Shown here: positions 17,006 to 25,435 of the stretch, piece after piece
Position numbering within the stretch: the stretch's first letter is position 1
Layout of the letters: each line of letters starts with the position of its first letter
From: Christiangramia salexigens
GTDB lineage: Bacteria > Bacteroidota > Bacteroidia > Flavobacteriales > Flavobacteriaceae
DNA length: 64,000 nucleotides
Direction: 5' to 3'
NCBI RefSeq assembly: GCF_001889005.1
Contig: NZ_CP018153.1
Location: 1,088,501 to 1,152,500, forward strand
The notes under the pieces: model-generated
Databases searched by the model: none
What the model was told of the DNA's origin: nothing
Seen by the model: only the letters and a program-made list of their open reading frames with translations
Translations under genes and position numbers: made by a program

Positions 17006-17641
17006 ATGGACGAACTGGATCTATTAAAAAAGGATTGGAAGAAGCAGGAGAAATACCTGCCCAAATTAAGCTATGACGATATCTATAAAATGATATGGAA
17101 GAAATCTTCTTCTATCGTAAAATGGATATTCCTAATAAGTATTATCGAATTCTTTTTCGGAGTGGCCCTGAACCTCTTTCTAGCAGATGAGGATTACTGG
17201 GCGCAAATGGAAAAATATGAGCTCACCGAATTCACCATTGGTTTATATATTATAAGCTATGTGGTAACCTTCTATTTCATTTTTAAATTTTATCGCAATT
17301 ACAGAAAGATCTCTTCTACCGACAATGCTGCCCGGCTCATGAAGAACATTTTGAATACACGAAGAACGGTGAAATATTATATTGGTTATGTGTTGATCTC
17401 TAGTGGAATCTCATTTCTGCTTGGTGTTTTCTTCGTAATGAGGCACCATATTTCCACAATAGAGCCCACAGAAAAGAATATGAGTTTTGACACCTTGGAG
17501 TGGTTGATGTTTATTGGCGGTCTCTTATTAGTGCTGGTACTTTTTCTTGGGATCATCTGGTTATTGTACCGCCTGATCTACGGAATACTTTTGAAGAGAC
17601 TAAAAAGCAACTACAAGGAATTGAAAAAACTGAAGAACTAA
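17006..17641 (+). CDS. Four-helix membrane protein of sigma-factor operon
   Basis: 211 residues. The cytosolic N-terminus (MDELDLLKKDWKKQEKYLPK) is a conserved opening in Flavobacteriia; hydrophobic helices follow at about 35-55, 75-95, 127-145 and 170-195. I do not recognise a named domain. Being six bases after the sigma gene, it may act as an anti-sigma factor or signal receiver, an inference from position only. The stop is separated by one base from the convergent acyltransferase stop. Confidence 0.7.
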   Translation: MDELDLLKKDWKKQEKYLPKLSYDDIYKMIWKKSSSIVKWIFLISIIEFFFGVALNLFLADEDYWAQMEKYELTEFTIGLYIISYVVTFYFIFKFYRNYRKISSTDNAARLMKNILNTRRTVKYYIGYVLISSGISFLLGVFFVMRHHISTIEPTEKNMSFDTLEWLMFIGGLLLVLVLFLGIIWLLYRLIYGILLKRLKSNYKELKKLKN

Positions 17642-17642
17642 T

Positions 17643-18446
17643 CTAATAACCGAAGCGCCTTTTTTCGTTCAGGTCTTCCATCACCTGAATTTCTTCAGCT
17701 GGAATTACCTTAAGGAATGAAGAATGCTGTTCTATAGCATATTCAAGTTTCTCTACGATCTCTTCTATGCTTTCATTCTCATAGTCGAACTCCAAGGGTT
17801 CTTTGATCTGAAATGACTGAAGAATTCCTCTCTTTTTAATTCTAAGACCTTTCTTGTCGAAAGACCTTCTGAACCCATCTATTACGATAGGAATTACGAT
17901 AGGCTTATGGTTTTTAATGATGTGGGCTGTACCTTTTCGGATAGGTTTAAAGGGTTTGGTTGTTCCCTGAGGAAATGTGATCACCCAACCATCGTTTAGC
18001 GCCTTGCCAATATTTTGTGTATCGTTAGGATTCACCTGGCGGTTAACTTCCTGCCCTTTTGCCCTCCATGTACGTTCTACTGTGATCGCACCGGCGTAGG
18101 CCATGATACGTGCAAGTAATCCTGCTCTCATGGTTTCCTTAGCCGCCACGTAATAAATGTTCATTTTAGGCTGCCAGATATAACCTACATTTTTAATACT
18201 GTCTACCCTTCCGCTAAGACTTGCATTGAACACATGGAACATTGCGGTCACATCTGCAAAATAAGTTTGATGATTGCTAACGAATAATACATTGGTATCG
18301 GGTAGATTTTTGATAATTTCAGATCCTTCAATCTGCAATTCATTAAACCCTCTATATCGTCTATGGGTGAGCACGCCAAAAATACGGATCAACCACTTTT
18401 TAAGCACTAAATAATGTCCAAATGGATTCTTCTTGAATAAGCCCAT
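17643..18446 (-). CDS. 1-acyl-sn-glycerol-3-phosphate acyltransferase (PlsC family)
   Basis: 267 residues of the LPLAT superfamily, which acylates lysophosphatidic acid or related lipids at the inner membrane. The catalytic block reads SNHQTYFAD with His59 and Asp65; this is His-x5-Asp, one residue longer than the usual HX4D. The substrate-binding block is FPQGTT (158-163) instead of FPEGT. The remainder (KGTAHIIKNHKPIVIPIVIDG) fits the family. A housekeeping PlsC or an acyltransferase for aminolipids are both possible. Confidence 0.8.
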   Translation of the reverse strand: MGLFKKNPFGHYLVLKKWLIRIFGVLTHRRYRGFNELQIEGSEIIKNLPDTNVLFVSNHQTYFADVTAMFHVFNASLSGRVDSIKNVGYIWQPKMNIYYVAAKETMRAGLLARIMAYAGAITVERTWRAKGQEVNRQVNPNDTQNIGKALNDGWVITFPQGTTKPFKPIRKGTAHIIKNHKPIVIPIVIDGFRRSFDKKGLRIKKRGILQSFQIKEPLEFDYENESIEEIVEKLEYAIEQHSSFLKVIPAEEIQVMEDLNEKRRFGY

Positions 18447-18519
18447 CGCTCACCAGGTTTATGTATGGTTTTTATTATACTTATAGCCTTAAGCCGCAAA
18501 TATACTAATATGAATAAAA

Positions 18520-19158
18520 TTAAATCTTAAGAAGGAGCTCTCTAATCTCACTAAGCATCATCCCGGTTGCTCCCCAAACAATGTGACCATTTAATTTATA
18601 GGCCGGTACGTTTATATTTTTCGCATAAGAAGTACTAAGATTTTCTGTGATTACATTGCGGTCATCCATAAAATCACTAAGTTTTACTTCAAGTATCTCT
18701 TCAACTTCCGACTCTTGTGGTACCATCACTGGTGTCCTTTCTAATATTCCCATAAATGGCTGCACCCAGAAATTTGAAGGGGGTATATAAAGCCGGGTTA
18801 ATTTTTTCAGGACCTGTATGTTATTTTTAGGAATACCCACTTCTTCTTCAGTTTCCCTTAAAGCGGTTTCCTGAAGATCTTTATCGATCTCCTCCACTCT
18901 TCCCCCGGGAAAGCCTATTTGATTAGAATGAACGCCTTTATAGGTTTTTCTAAGAATAAGGACCAGTTTGGTTTCCCATTCCACTCCGGGATAAAAAACA
19001 GCCATGACTCCCGCTTCATTAGGATTCCTCTCAGAGACATTTATTTTGGACAGCTCCTCTATCCTCAAGAATGGCGCAAGTTTTTTATGGGCCATCTCCC
19101 CGGGAAGCGCCATTTTTTTTAACTTTGAAATCCTGTTTTTAAAATTTTCGAATTCCAT
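18520..19158 (-). CDS. NUDIX hydrolase, CoA pyrophosphatase type (NudL-like)
   Basis: I take ATG 19158 as the start (212 residues, MEFENFKNRI); a longer frame upstream has no family similarity and runs through the neighbouring cyclophilin gene. The protein has the CoA-type signature ILRKTYKGVHSNQIGFPGG followed by the Nudix box ending RETEEEVGI. It would cleave CoA or acyl-CoA to 4'-phosphopantetheine and adenosine 3',5'-bisphosphate. Its start codon shares two bases with that of the divergent gene (CATG at 19156-19159), so each promoter must lie inside the other gene. Confidence 0.85.
   Translation of the reverse strand: MEFENFKNRISKLKKMALPGEMAHKKLAPFLRIEELSKINVSERNPNEAGVMAVFYPGVEWETKLVLILRKTYKGVHSNQIGFPGGRVEEIDKDLQETALRETEEEVGIPKNNIQVLKKLTRLYIPPSNFWVQPFMGILERTPVMVPQESEVEEILEVKLSDFMDDRNVITENLSTSYAKNINVPAYKLNGHIVWGATGMMLSEIRELLLKI
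19120..19127 (+). promoter_or_regulatory. -7 box of the cyclophilin gene inside the NUDIX gene
   Basis: TAACTTTG matches TAnnTTTG, 29 nt before the ATG at 19157, within the coding region of the divergent NUDIX gene. Confidence 0.5.
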
Positions 19159-19936
19159 GTTCAGAAATATTTCTTCTATAGCAATTATTAGCCTAGTTCT
19201 TGTCTTCGCAAGTTGTGAAGATAAGCAAAGTTCCTCACATAAAACGGGTAAAGACCTCTCACCTTCCGAGCTGAAAGCGCAGAAAAAGGAGGATTCCATC
19301 AAACAAGCCCGTGACAGCATTTTTGAATTAAGAAAGCAGGAACTTGCAAGAGCAGAAGAAGAAAGCAAAATAGAAAACAATGAGATTTTCCCAATTGCTC
19401 AGGAACAGCTTATCCCTAAGCTTACAGAATATGGAAAAAAAAATCAGGAAACCAGAGTCAGAATAAAGACCAAATTCGGAAATATGGATGTAGAGCTCTA
19501 CCGCGATACTCCTCTGCATCGTGCTAATTTCATCATGCTGGTCAAGAATAAGTATTTCAATGATACCTTTTTTCATCGTGTGGCACCGGGCTTTGTAATT
19601 CAGGGAGGTAATGCCGACAATCAATCTACAGCAAGCATGCGTGCAGATGTTGGTAATTATTTAATCCCCAGTGAATTCGATGCCGGTCACAAACACAGCT
19701 ACGGGGCTTTTTCTGCAGCGAAATACGCTGAACAGAATGTAAGCAAGGCTTCCTCTCCTTTTGAATTCTTTATTGTAATGGATAAGAACGGTACACCGCA
19801 TTTAAATAATGATCATACTGTATTTGGCAGGGTGATTAGCGGAATGGATGTAGCTGAAAAGATAGCACAGGTAAAGACCGGGGAATCGGAATGGCCTATA
19901 AATAATGTTGAAATGGATATCGAGATCCTGGACTAA
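19157..19936 (+). CDS. Cyclophilin-type peptidyl-prolyl isomerase lipoprotein
   Basis: I choose ATG 19157 because it opens a clear lipoprotein signal (MFRNISS ... VLVFASC, Cys near 18), giving 259 residues. A charged coiled region (about 25-95) leads to the cyclophilin domain: TKFGNMDVELYRDTPLHRANF, FFHRVAPGFVIQGGNAD with catalytic-type Arg, and HTVFGRVISGMDVAEKI. It catalyses prolyl isomerisation during folding of exported proteins in the periplasm. The stop codon abuts the stop of the convergent RDD gene with no gap. Confidence 0.9.
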   Translation: MFRNISSIAIISLVLVFASCEDKQSSSHKTGKDLSPSELKAQKKEDSIKQARDSIFELRKQELARAEEESKIENNEIFPIAQEQLIPKLTEYGKKNQETRVRIKTKFGNMDVELYRDTPLHRANFIMLVKNKYFNDTFFHRVAPGFVIQGGNADNQSTASMRADVGNYLIPSEFDAGHKHSYGAFSAAKYAEQNVSKASSPFEFFIVMDKNGTPHLNNDHTVFGRVISGMDVAEKIAQVKTGESEWPINNVEMDIEILD

Positions 19937-20647
19937 TTACTGAAGAGCGTAATAATTATAATCTGTGATCACCCTTTGAACAAAATCAAAAGGTTTTTCT
20001 TCCATCTGGACGTCCAGTAATTCGGCGATCTTAGCGCTCAAAGAGAGAATAATATTATGATTCCCCTCACGTTTCGCAGATAGATATAATTCTTTGATCT
20101 CCTGAATATCCTGATCGCTTAATATTGTTACCTGAGGGTATTTTGGAATATAATTCTCTGGGATATCATTGTAAAGTGAGGCGCTGAAACCCATTCGTTT
20201 TTTTTCAGATATAACCGTTGTTCCCGCGGCAATATCTCCTAAACGTTGGCCTTTACCATTAAACAGAATAATTACAACAGCCAGGCCTCCACTGGTAAGG
20301 CTTATGTCTATGATCCTTAAAAGCCATCTGATAAGAAAACCTGAAAACTCAGGTCTCGAACCATCCTTCTTTACCACTCTTAACTGAAGTAAGGCTTTAC
20401 CGGGACTACGCCCGTTCCAGAAACTTTCCCATATTAAATGATATAAAAATGATGGTAGACCCAAAACCAGGTAAAACATCATCCCCTCTCTTTCTGCGCC
20501 CAGTCCTGCTATTATAAGGTTAGCAATGATAATATAGATCACTATGATAGCCAGATCTACGATGAATGCCAGAATGCGTTCACCAATCCCCGCTACATTC
20601 TGTTCAATGCTAATATTTTGAACAGTTTCAATTTGAAAGTTATCCAT
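19937..20647 (-). CDS. RDD-family membrane protein
   Basis: 236 residues with the RDD domain in 15-155: VAGIGERILAFIVDLAIIV (Arg-Asp pattern), WNGRSPGKALLQLRVV and RRLGDIAAGTTVI, with three transmembrane helices. The C-terminal 80 residues are soluble and specific to this type. The RDD function is unknown; some members export ions. It is divergent from the SpoIIM-MoxR-DUF58 operon with 34 bases between starts, a linkage repeated across Flavobacteriia that suggests shared function. Confidence 0.85.
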   Translation of the reverse strand: MDNFQIETVQNISIEQNVAGIGERILAFIVDLAIIVIYIIIANLIIAGLGAEREGMMFYLVLGLPSFLYHLIWESFWNGRSPGKALLQLRVVKKDGSRPEFSGFLIRWLLRIIDISLTSGGLAVVIILFNGKGQRLGDIAAGTTVISEKKRMGFSASLYNDIPENYIPKYPQVTILSDQDIQEIKELYLSAKREGNHNIILSLSAKIAELLDVQMEEKPFDFVQRVITDYNYYALQ

Positions 20648-20681
20648 TAAATATGTTTCTTTGAGTTCTAATCATGAAAAC

Positions 20682-21662
20682 ATGCGCGAGGCTGCTTTTA
20701 TAAAGCAAAATAAAGATAAATGGCTTAAGTATGAAAGCCTCCTCCAAAATAATACATCGCCGTCACCACAACATATCTCTGATCTCTATGTGGAATTAAG
20801 CGATGACCTTAGTTACGCAAAAACCTATTATCCCAAAAGCAATATCACACAATATCTTAACGGTCTCGCATCTAATGCACATCAAAAGATCTACCGTTCA
20901 AAAAAAGAATCCGGTAACCGGCTAATCAGTTTTTTCACAAAAGAGTTTCCTGCAGGTTTTTATAAGTTTCAAAAACAACTACTGCTTAGCTTCCTGATTT
21001 TCCTGTTGTTTTCACTTATAGGTTCCTATAGCGCCGCCACAGATCTTTCTTTTGTCCGGTCTATAGTTGGAGATGCTTATGTAAATATGACTTTAGAGAA
21101 CATTTCAAATAATGATCCTATGGCGGTTTATAAAGAAGCTTCTCAAACGGATATGTTTTTAGGCATTACGCTCAATAATATCAGGGTATCCCTCATGGCC
21201 TTTGTTTTTGGAGTTCTTGCAGGAGTAGGAACTGTATTCCTCCTTATGCAGAATGCGATAATGCTGGGCAGTTTTCAATATTTCTTTTACGAAAAAGGAC
21301 TTCTTTGGGAATCTGCCCGTACAATATGGATACATGGAACTATTGAGATCTCTGTGATTATAGTCGCGGGTTGTGCCGGCCTTGTGGTTGGAAAAAGTAT
21401 GCTGTTCCCGGGAACCTACTCGCGTCTTAATTCTTTTATGATAGGCGTTAAAGATGGTTTAAAGATCGTGATAAGTACGATCCCATTTTTCATAATTGCC
21501 GGTTTCCTTGAAGGCTTTGTAACCCGTATCACATCCATGCCAGATTGGTTGGCCATTTTCATCATTAGTGGATCTCTTTTACTGGTCCTCTTCTATTATG
21601 TTTTTTATCCTTTATATCTAAACAACAAAATCCAAAATGACTCAGGAGCCCATTCAATTTAA
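20682..21662 (+). CDS. Stage II sporulation protein M family (SpoIIM/DUF95) membrane protein
   Basis: I start at ATG 20682 (MREAAFIKQNKDKWLKYE), the opening typical of the family; an in-frame TTG at 20661 would add seven residues. The 326-residue protein has a soluble N-terminal helical region, then five to six membrane helices, with conserved NNIRVSLMAFVFG and WIHGTIEISVIIVAGCAGL. In non-sporulating bacteria these proteins are of unknown function and occur with RDD, MoxR and DUF58 genes. First gene of a six-gene operon. Confidence 0.85.
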   Translation: MREAAFIKQNKDKWLKYESLLQNNTSPSPQHISDLYVELSDDLSYAKTYYPKSNITQYLNGLASNAHQKIYRSKKESGNRLISFFTKEFPAGFYKFQKQLLLSFLIFLLFSLIGSYSAATDLSFVRSIVGDAYVNMTLENISNNDPMAVYKEASQTDMFLGITLNNIRVSLMAFVFGVLAGVGTVFLLMQNAIMLGSFQYFFYEKGLLWESARTIWIHGTIEISVIIVAGCAGLVVGKSMLFPGTYSRLNSFMIGVKDGLKIVISTIPFFIIAGFLEGFVTRITSMPDWLAIFIISGSLLLVLFYYVFYPLYLNNKIQNDSGAHSI

Positions 21663-22494
21663 AAAACAGCGTGAGCTGGGAGAAATTCTTAATTCAACAT
21701 TTAAATTCTTAAGAGAGAATTATAAAGAAGTCTTCAAAATTTTTATAAAACTGCTAAGTCCGGCATTTATAATTTTAGTGGGTGCCGCTGCGTATTATTC
21801 CTGGATATCCTCTGGAAGCATGTCTATATTTGGTGCGGAGGGTAGTTCAAGTTTCATAATTGCGATGGCAGTATTATTTGTAGCCTACTGGTTCTATATA
21901 ACTGCAATGACGGGAACGGTTTATCATATAATCTTATCTTATGTGACCAATAGCGGGAAGATAAGACATGAGGATGTAAAACATGGTATAAGAAGAGATT
22001 TTGCAAAATTGCTAATATTAACCCTCATTTCATGGATCATGATCTTTGCTGGAACGCTCTTTTTCATTATACCCGGTATCTTTTTAATGGTTCCGTTAAG
22101 TTTATCTGCGGCGATCATGGTCTTCCAGCGAAAAGGTATTTCTGAAAGTATTTCAGACTCGTTCTATTTGATTAAAGAGAACTGGTGGATGACCTTCGCC
22201 AGTATACTTTGTATTGGACTCATTGTTTACATGATAAGTCTGGTATTCCAGATCCCAACAATTATATATTATGTGATCAAGATCATGACCTCGGCATCAC
22301 AGGGTTCTGCTGCAAACCCATCAGAACTACTTGGCACCGGGTATATAGTGATCAATACCATTTCCACGATGATCCAGTATTTGGTCTATGCGATCACACC
22401 AATAGCTATGGCCCTGGTCTACTTTAATCTCAATGAGAAAAAGCATTTTACCGGAACCTATGAAACCATAGAAAATCTAGGCAAAAACACATAA
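21637..22494 (+). CDS. Multi-pass membrane protein of the MoxR-DUF58 operon
   Basis: 285 residues. A short cytosolic start (KKQRELGEILNSTFKFLREN) is followed by six hydrophobic helices, including ISWIMIFAGTLFFIIPGIFL and a PxxIxxxLxxFxL-type ending (ALVYFNLNEKK). It resembles the loosely defined DUF975/GPDPase-membrane-domain proteins but I cannot name it. The gene overlaps the SpoIIM gene by 26 bases, so translation is coupled. A membrane-remodelling or scaffold role is only a guess from context. Confidence 0.75.
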   Translation: MTQEPIQFKKQRELGEILNSTFKFLRENYKEVFKIFIKLLSPAFIILVGAAAYYSWISSGSMSIFGAEGSSSFIIAMAVLFVAYWFYITAMTGTVYHIILSYVTNSGKIRHEDVKHGIRRDFAKLLILTLISWIMIFAGTLFFIIPGIFLMVPLSLSAAIMVFQRKGISESISDSFYLIKENWWMTFASILCIGLIVYMISLVFQIPTIIYYVIKIMTSASQGSAANPSELLGTGYIVINTISTMIQYLVYAITPIAMALVYFNLNEKKHFTGTYETIENLGKNT

Positions 22495-22496
22495 TA

Positions 22497-23258
22497 TTGA
22501 AGACCTCACTTTCAATTTTCATATTTACGATCATGATCTTCTGTGGTTATTCACAACAGGCAGATTCACTGTATCCGGGAAAGAATATTGAATTTAAGGA
22601 AAAGTCTCAACTAACTCCGGTGAAGTTCGATGAGAAATATATTCAGGAGCTTAAAGAACAGGATGAATTTAATTATCTCAAAACAGAAGAAAAGGATAGC
22701 TGGTGGACCAGATTCAAAAAATATCTCAATGCCAGGTATAATCAATTCATCAACTGGCTTTTTGGAGATTACCAGCCTAACTCCATAATAGGATTTATAA
22801 TTTCAATATTTCCGTACATCATTCTTGGTGTATTAATAGGGTTAATTATCTGGTTCTTTTCCAAACTCGATCCCGGGAAACATATTCTTCAAAGTCCTAA
22901 TGAGCCGCAGGTATTTTTAAGTGAAGAAGAAGAACTTATAAAGAATGAGGATCTTGAAGGCCTAATTCAGGATGCCATCAATAATGAAGAATTCAGGCTG
23001 GCGATAAGATATCAATATCTCAATGAACTGCGACGTCTGGATGAACTGAACTGGATAGATTATCAATTTCAGAAAACCAACCGGGACTACTTTCAGGAAA
23101 TTAAAAAGGAAAGCATCCGTAATAAATTCTCTGAGATCACTAAACTATATGAGTTCATTTGGTATGGTAGCTTTGAGGTTTCAAAACGGGATTATGCATT
23201 AGCAGAGAAAGGGTTTTTGCAGATGGAACAACTATTAAAAGCGGTTCACCATGAATAA
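22497..23258 (+). CDS. DUF4129-domain membrane protein
   Basis: 253 residues from a TTG start two bases after the previous stop; the TTG gives a complete signal peptide ending FCGYSQQ, which a later Met (residue 13) would destroy. A periplasmic region precedes one transmembrane helix at about 100-122 (IIGFIISIFPYIILGVLIG). The cytosolic C-terminal DUF4129 shows the usual EFRLAIRYQYLNELRRLDE and YEFIWYGSFEVSKRDYALAEKGF. DUF4129 proteins accompany MoxR/DUF58/transglutaminase systems. Confidence 0.82.
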   Translation: MKTSLSIFIFTIMIFCGYSQQADSLYPGKNIEFKEKSQLTPVKFDEKYIQELKEQDEFNYLKTEEKDSWWTRFKKYLNARYNQFINWLFGDYQPNSIIGFIISIFPYIILGVLIGLIIWFFSKLDPGKHILQSPNEPQVFLSEEEELIKNEDLEGLIQDAINNEEFRLAIRYQYLNELRRLDELNWIDYQFQKTNRDYFQEIKKESIRNKFSEITKLYEFIWYGSFEVSKRDYALAEKGFLQMEQLLKAVHHE

Positions 23259-24441
23259 GACCTACAAGATCAGTTTTGGGATCATATTAATTTTGATCAT
23301 AGGGCTTACCTGGCTGGAAAGCAATGAAGCCGAACCGGTGAACTGGAACCCAAGCTTTACGTCATCAGATAAGATCCCATTAGGAGCATTTGTCTTTTTC
23401 GAGAATATACACAGATCTTTTCCTTCAGAAATCAGGACCAATAAGATTCCTCCCTATGAATATCTCAATGCGCAGCCTGATGACGGAGTTTATTTTTTTC
23501 TAAATGACGGGGTCCAATTTGATGAGAATGAATTACATGATCTTTTAAACTGGGTGGATAGTGGAAATACACTTTTTATTTCGGCCTATAGATTTGGAGA
23601 AAGATTGGAAGATACATTGAATATTGTACTGGCTTCCTATATAAGCGATGATGACTTTACCTCCAGGCCCGGTTTCAACTTTACCGACCCTAAACTTAAA
23701 CTCAAAGACGATCTGATCTTTGACCAGGACCTACCGGCTGTATTCTTCACCGAAATTGACAGCAGCCAGCACTTAGCTCTTGGCACATCAAATTTCGATG
23801 ATGAGGCAAAGGTCAATTTTATTAAAATTAAATTCGGCAAGGGTGAGATATACTTGCATACCTCACCACAGGCTCTAAGTAATTATTTCCTTCTAAAGGA
23901 TAATAATTACCAATATGCCGAAGGCTTATTGGCATATTTGAATAATGAAACTTTCATTTGGGATGAATATTATAAGGCTGGGAAAAGCTTCTTCACCTCT
24001 CCTCTTTATATACTTTTGAATAAACGCTCTTTAAAATGGGCTTATTATATCACGATAATTGCTGCTATAGCCTTCATATTATTTGAGGGTAAAAGGAAGC
24101 AAAGAGCGATACCAATCGTTAAACCTTTAACTAACAAATCACTGGAGTATATCGAAACCATTTCACAGTTGTATATTGACGAGGGAAAATTCCATGAGCT
24201 TGGTGAAAAAAAGATCATGTTGTTCATGGAATATATCAGAGATAATTACAAACTCAATCCCGAGCAGATCGATGAAAGATTTTATGTAGATCTTGCTTCA
24301 AAAAGCGATAATAGCCTGGAGTTCACTAAAGAAATTTTCGAAAGAATCTTTAAGTTTCAGGAAAGGGAAAATAATTCTAAGCAGGATTTTGTAAGCCTGA
24401 GTAAGGCAATTAATTCATTTAAAGCGACACATGGAAAATAG
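23251..24441 (+). CDS. DUF4350-domain membrane protein
   Basis: 396 residues: an N-terminal signal anchor (ISFGIILILIIGLTWL), an extracytoplasmic DUF4350 region with the DYFFLNDG-like Rossmann core (VYFFLNDGVQFDENELHDLLNWVDSG contains the domain's signature strand and helix), a transmembrane helix at about 262-278, and a cytosolic helical tail. DUF4350 resembles a glutamine-amidotransferase-like fold without catalytic residues. It overlaps the preceding gene by 8 bases and the following MoxR gene by 11, indicating a tightly coupled complex. Confidence 0.8.
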   Translation: MNKTYKISFGIILILIIGLTWLESNEAEPVNWNPSFTSSDKIPLGAFVFFENIHRSFPSEIRTNKIPPYEYLNAQPDDGVYFFLNDGVQFDENELHDLLNWVDSGNTLFISAYRFGERLEDTLNIVLASYISDDDFTSRPGFNFTDPKLKLKDDLIFDQDLPAVFFTEIDSSQHLALGTSNFDDEAKVNFIKIKFGKGEIYLHTSPQALSNYFLLKDNNYQYAEGLLAYLNNETFIWDEYYKAGKSFFTSPLYILLNKRSLKWAYYITIIAAIAFILFEGKRKQRAIPIVKPLTNKSLEYIETISQLYIDEGKFHELGEKKIMLFMEYIRDNYKLNPEQIDERFYVDLASKSDNSLEFTKEIFERIFKFQERENNSKQDFVSLSKAINSFKATHGK

Positions 24442-25435
24442 AGAGGATATAAACAACGAAGAGCAACTAAAATTCACCAACCGGGTACCACTGGAAGAGT
24501 TAACCAGATCTGTAGAAAGTTTGAAGCAGCAATTATCCAAAGTGATCGTTGGCCAGGAGAATTTTGTGGAATTACTTATAGTAGGATTGCTTTCCAATGG
24601 CCATGTTCTAATTGAGGGTGTTCCGGGGGTTGCCAAGACCATCACGGCAAAATTATTTGCCCGTTCTCTACAGACCAATTTCAGCAGAATACAATTTACG
24701 CCAGACCTTATGCCGAGTGATGTACTTGGCACTTCGGTCTATAACATGAAATCTTCAGAATTTGAATTCAAACCGGGACCTATTTTTTCGAATATCATAC
24801 TTATAGATGAAATAAATCGTGCACCCGCGAAGACTCAGGCTGCCCTTTTTGAAGTAATGGAAGAAAGACAGGTCACCATAGATGGCAGGTTATTTAAAAT
24901 GGAAACACCTTTCATGGTGCTCGCCACTCAAAATCCTATTGAGCAGGAAGGCACCTATGCCCTACCTGAAGCTCAGTTAGACCGATTTCTTTTTAAAATA
25001 GATGTGGACTATCCTGCGTTTGAAGACGAAGTAAAGATCCTGAAAACCCATCATGAAAGAAAGGGTAGTTTAGCTGAAGATGAGATCGAACCGGTTCTAA
25101 GTCCCGAAAAGATCTCCGAATTAAGAGATCAGATCCACAATATCATTATTGAAGAAAAACTTTTGAATTATATAGCCGAACTCATTAATAAAACAAGGAA
25201 TCATCCTCATCTGTATCTTGGTGCTAGTCCGAGAGCTTCCATAGCTGTTATGAATGCTGCAAAAGCATTTGCCGCCATCAACGCCCGTGATTTTGTGATC
25301 CCAGAGGATATCAAGAATGCTCTAAAACCTGTTCTGGCCCATCGTCTTATTCTCTCCCCAGACCGGGAAATGGAAGGCATGACAGCTAATGCGGTTTTAG
25401 ATATGATTAGTCAAACCGTAGAAATCCCACGTTAG
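24431..25435 (+). CDS. MoxR-family AAA+ ATPase
   Basis: 334 residues. Walker A is EGVPGVAKTITAK (about 63-75), Walker B IILIDEINRAP, sensor 1 LATQNPIEQEGTY, and sensor 2 YLGASPRASIAVM. MoxR ATPases act as chaperones that insert cofactors or remodel partners, usually with a DUF58 protein encoded next to them, as here. It is cytosolic and coupled to the following gene by a one-base TAGTG overlap. Confidence 0.93.
   Translation: MENREDINNEEQLKFTNRVPLEELTRSVESLKQQLSKVIVGQENFVELLIVGLLSNGHVLIEGVPGVAKTITAKLFARSLQTNFSRIQFTPDLMPSDVLGTSVYNMKSSEFEFKPGPIFSNIILIDEINRAPAKTQAALFEVMEERQVTIDGRLFKMETPFMVLATQNPIEQEGTYALPEAQLDRFLFKIDVDYPAFEDEVKILKTHHERKGSLAEDEIEPVLSPEKISELRDQIHNIIIEEKLLNYIAELINKTRNHPHLYLGASPRASIAVMNAAKAFAAINARDFVIPEDIKNALKPVLAHRLILSPDREMEGMTANAVLDMISQTVEIPR

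Noticed and set aside
19004..19156. N-terminal extension of the cyclophilin gene from 19004
   Set aside because: It would bury the lipoprotein signal 51 residues inside and runs antisense through the NUDIX gene.
18520..19380. Long NUDIX frame starting at 19380
   Set aside because: The extra 74 residues are Ser/Cys-rich antisense to the cyclophilin signal peptide and charged linker, so ATG 19158 is preferred.
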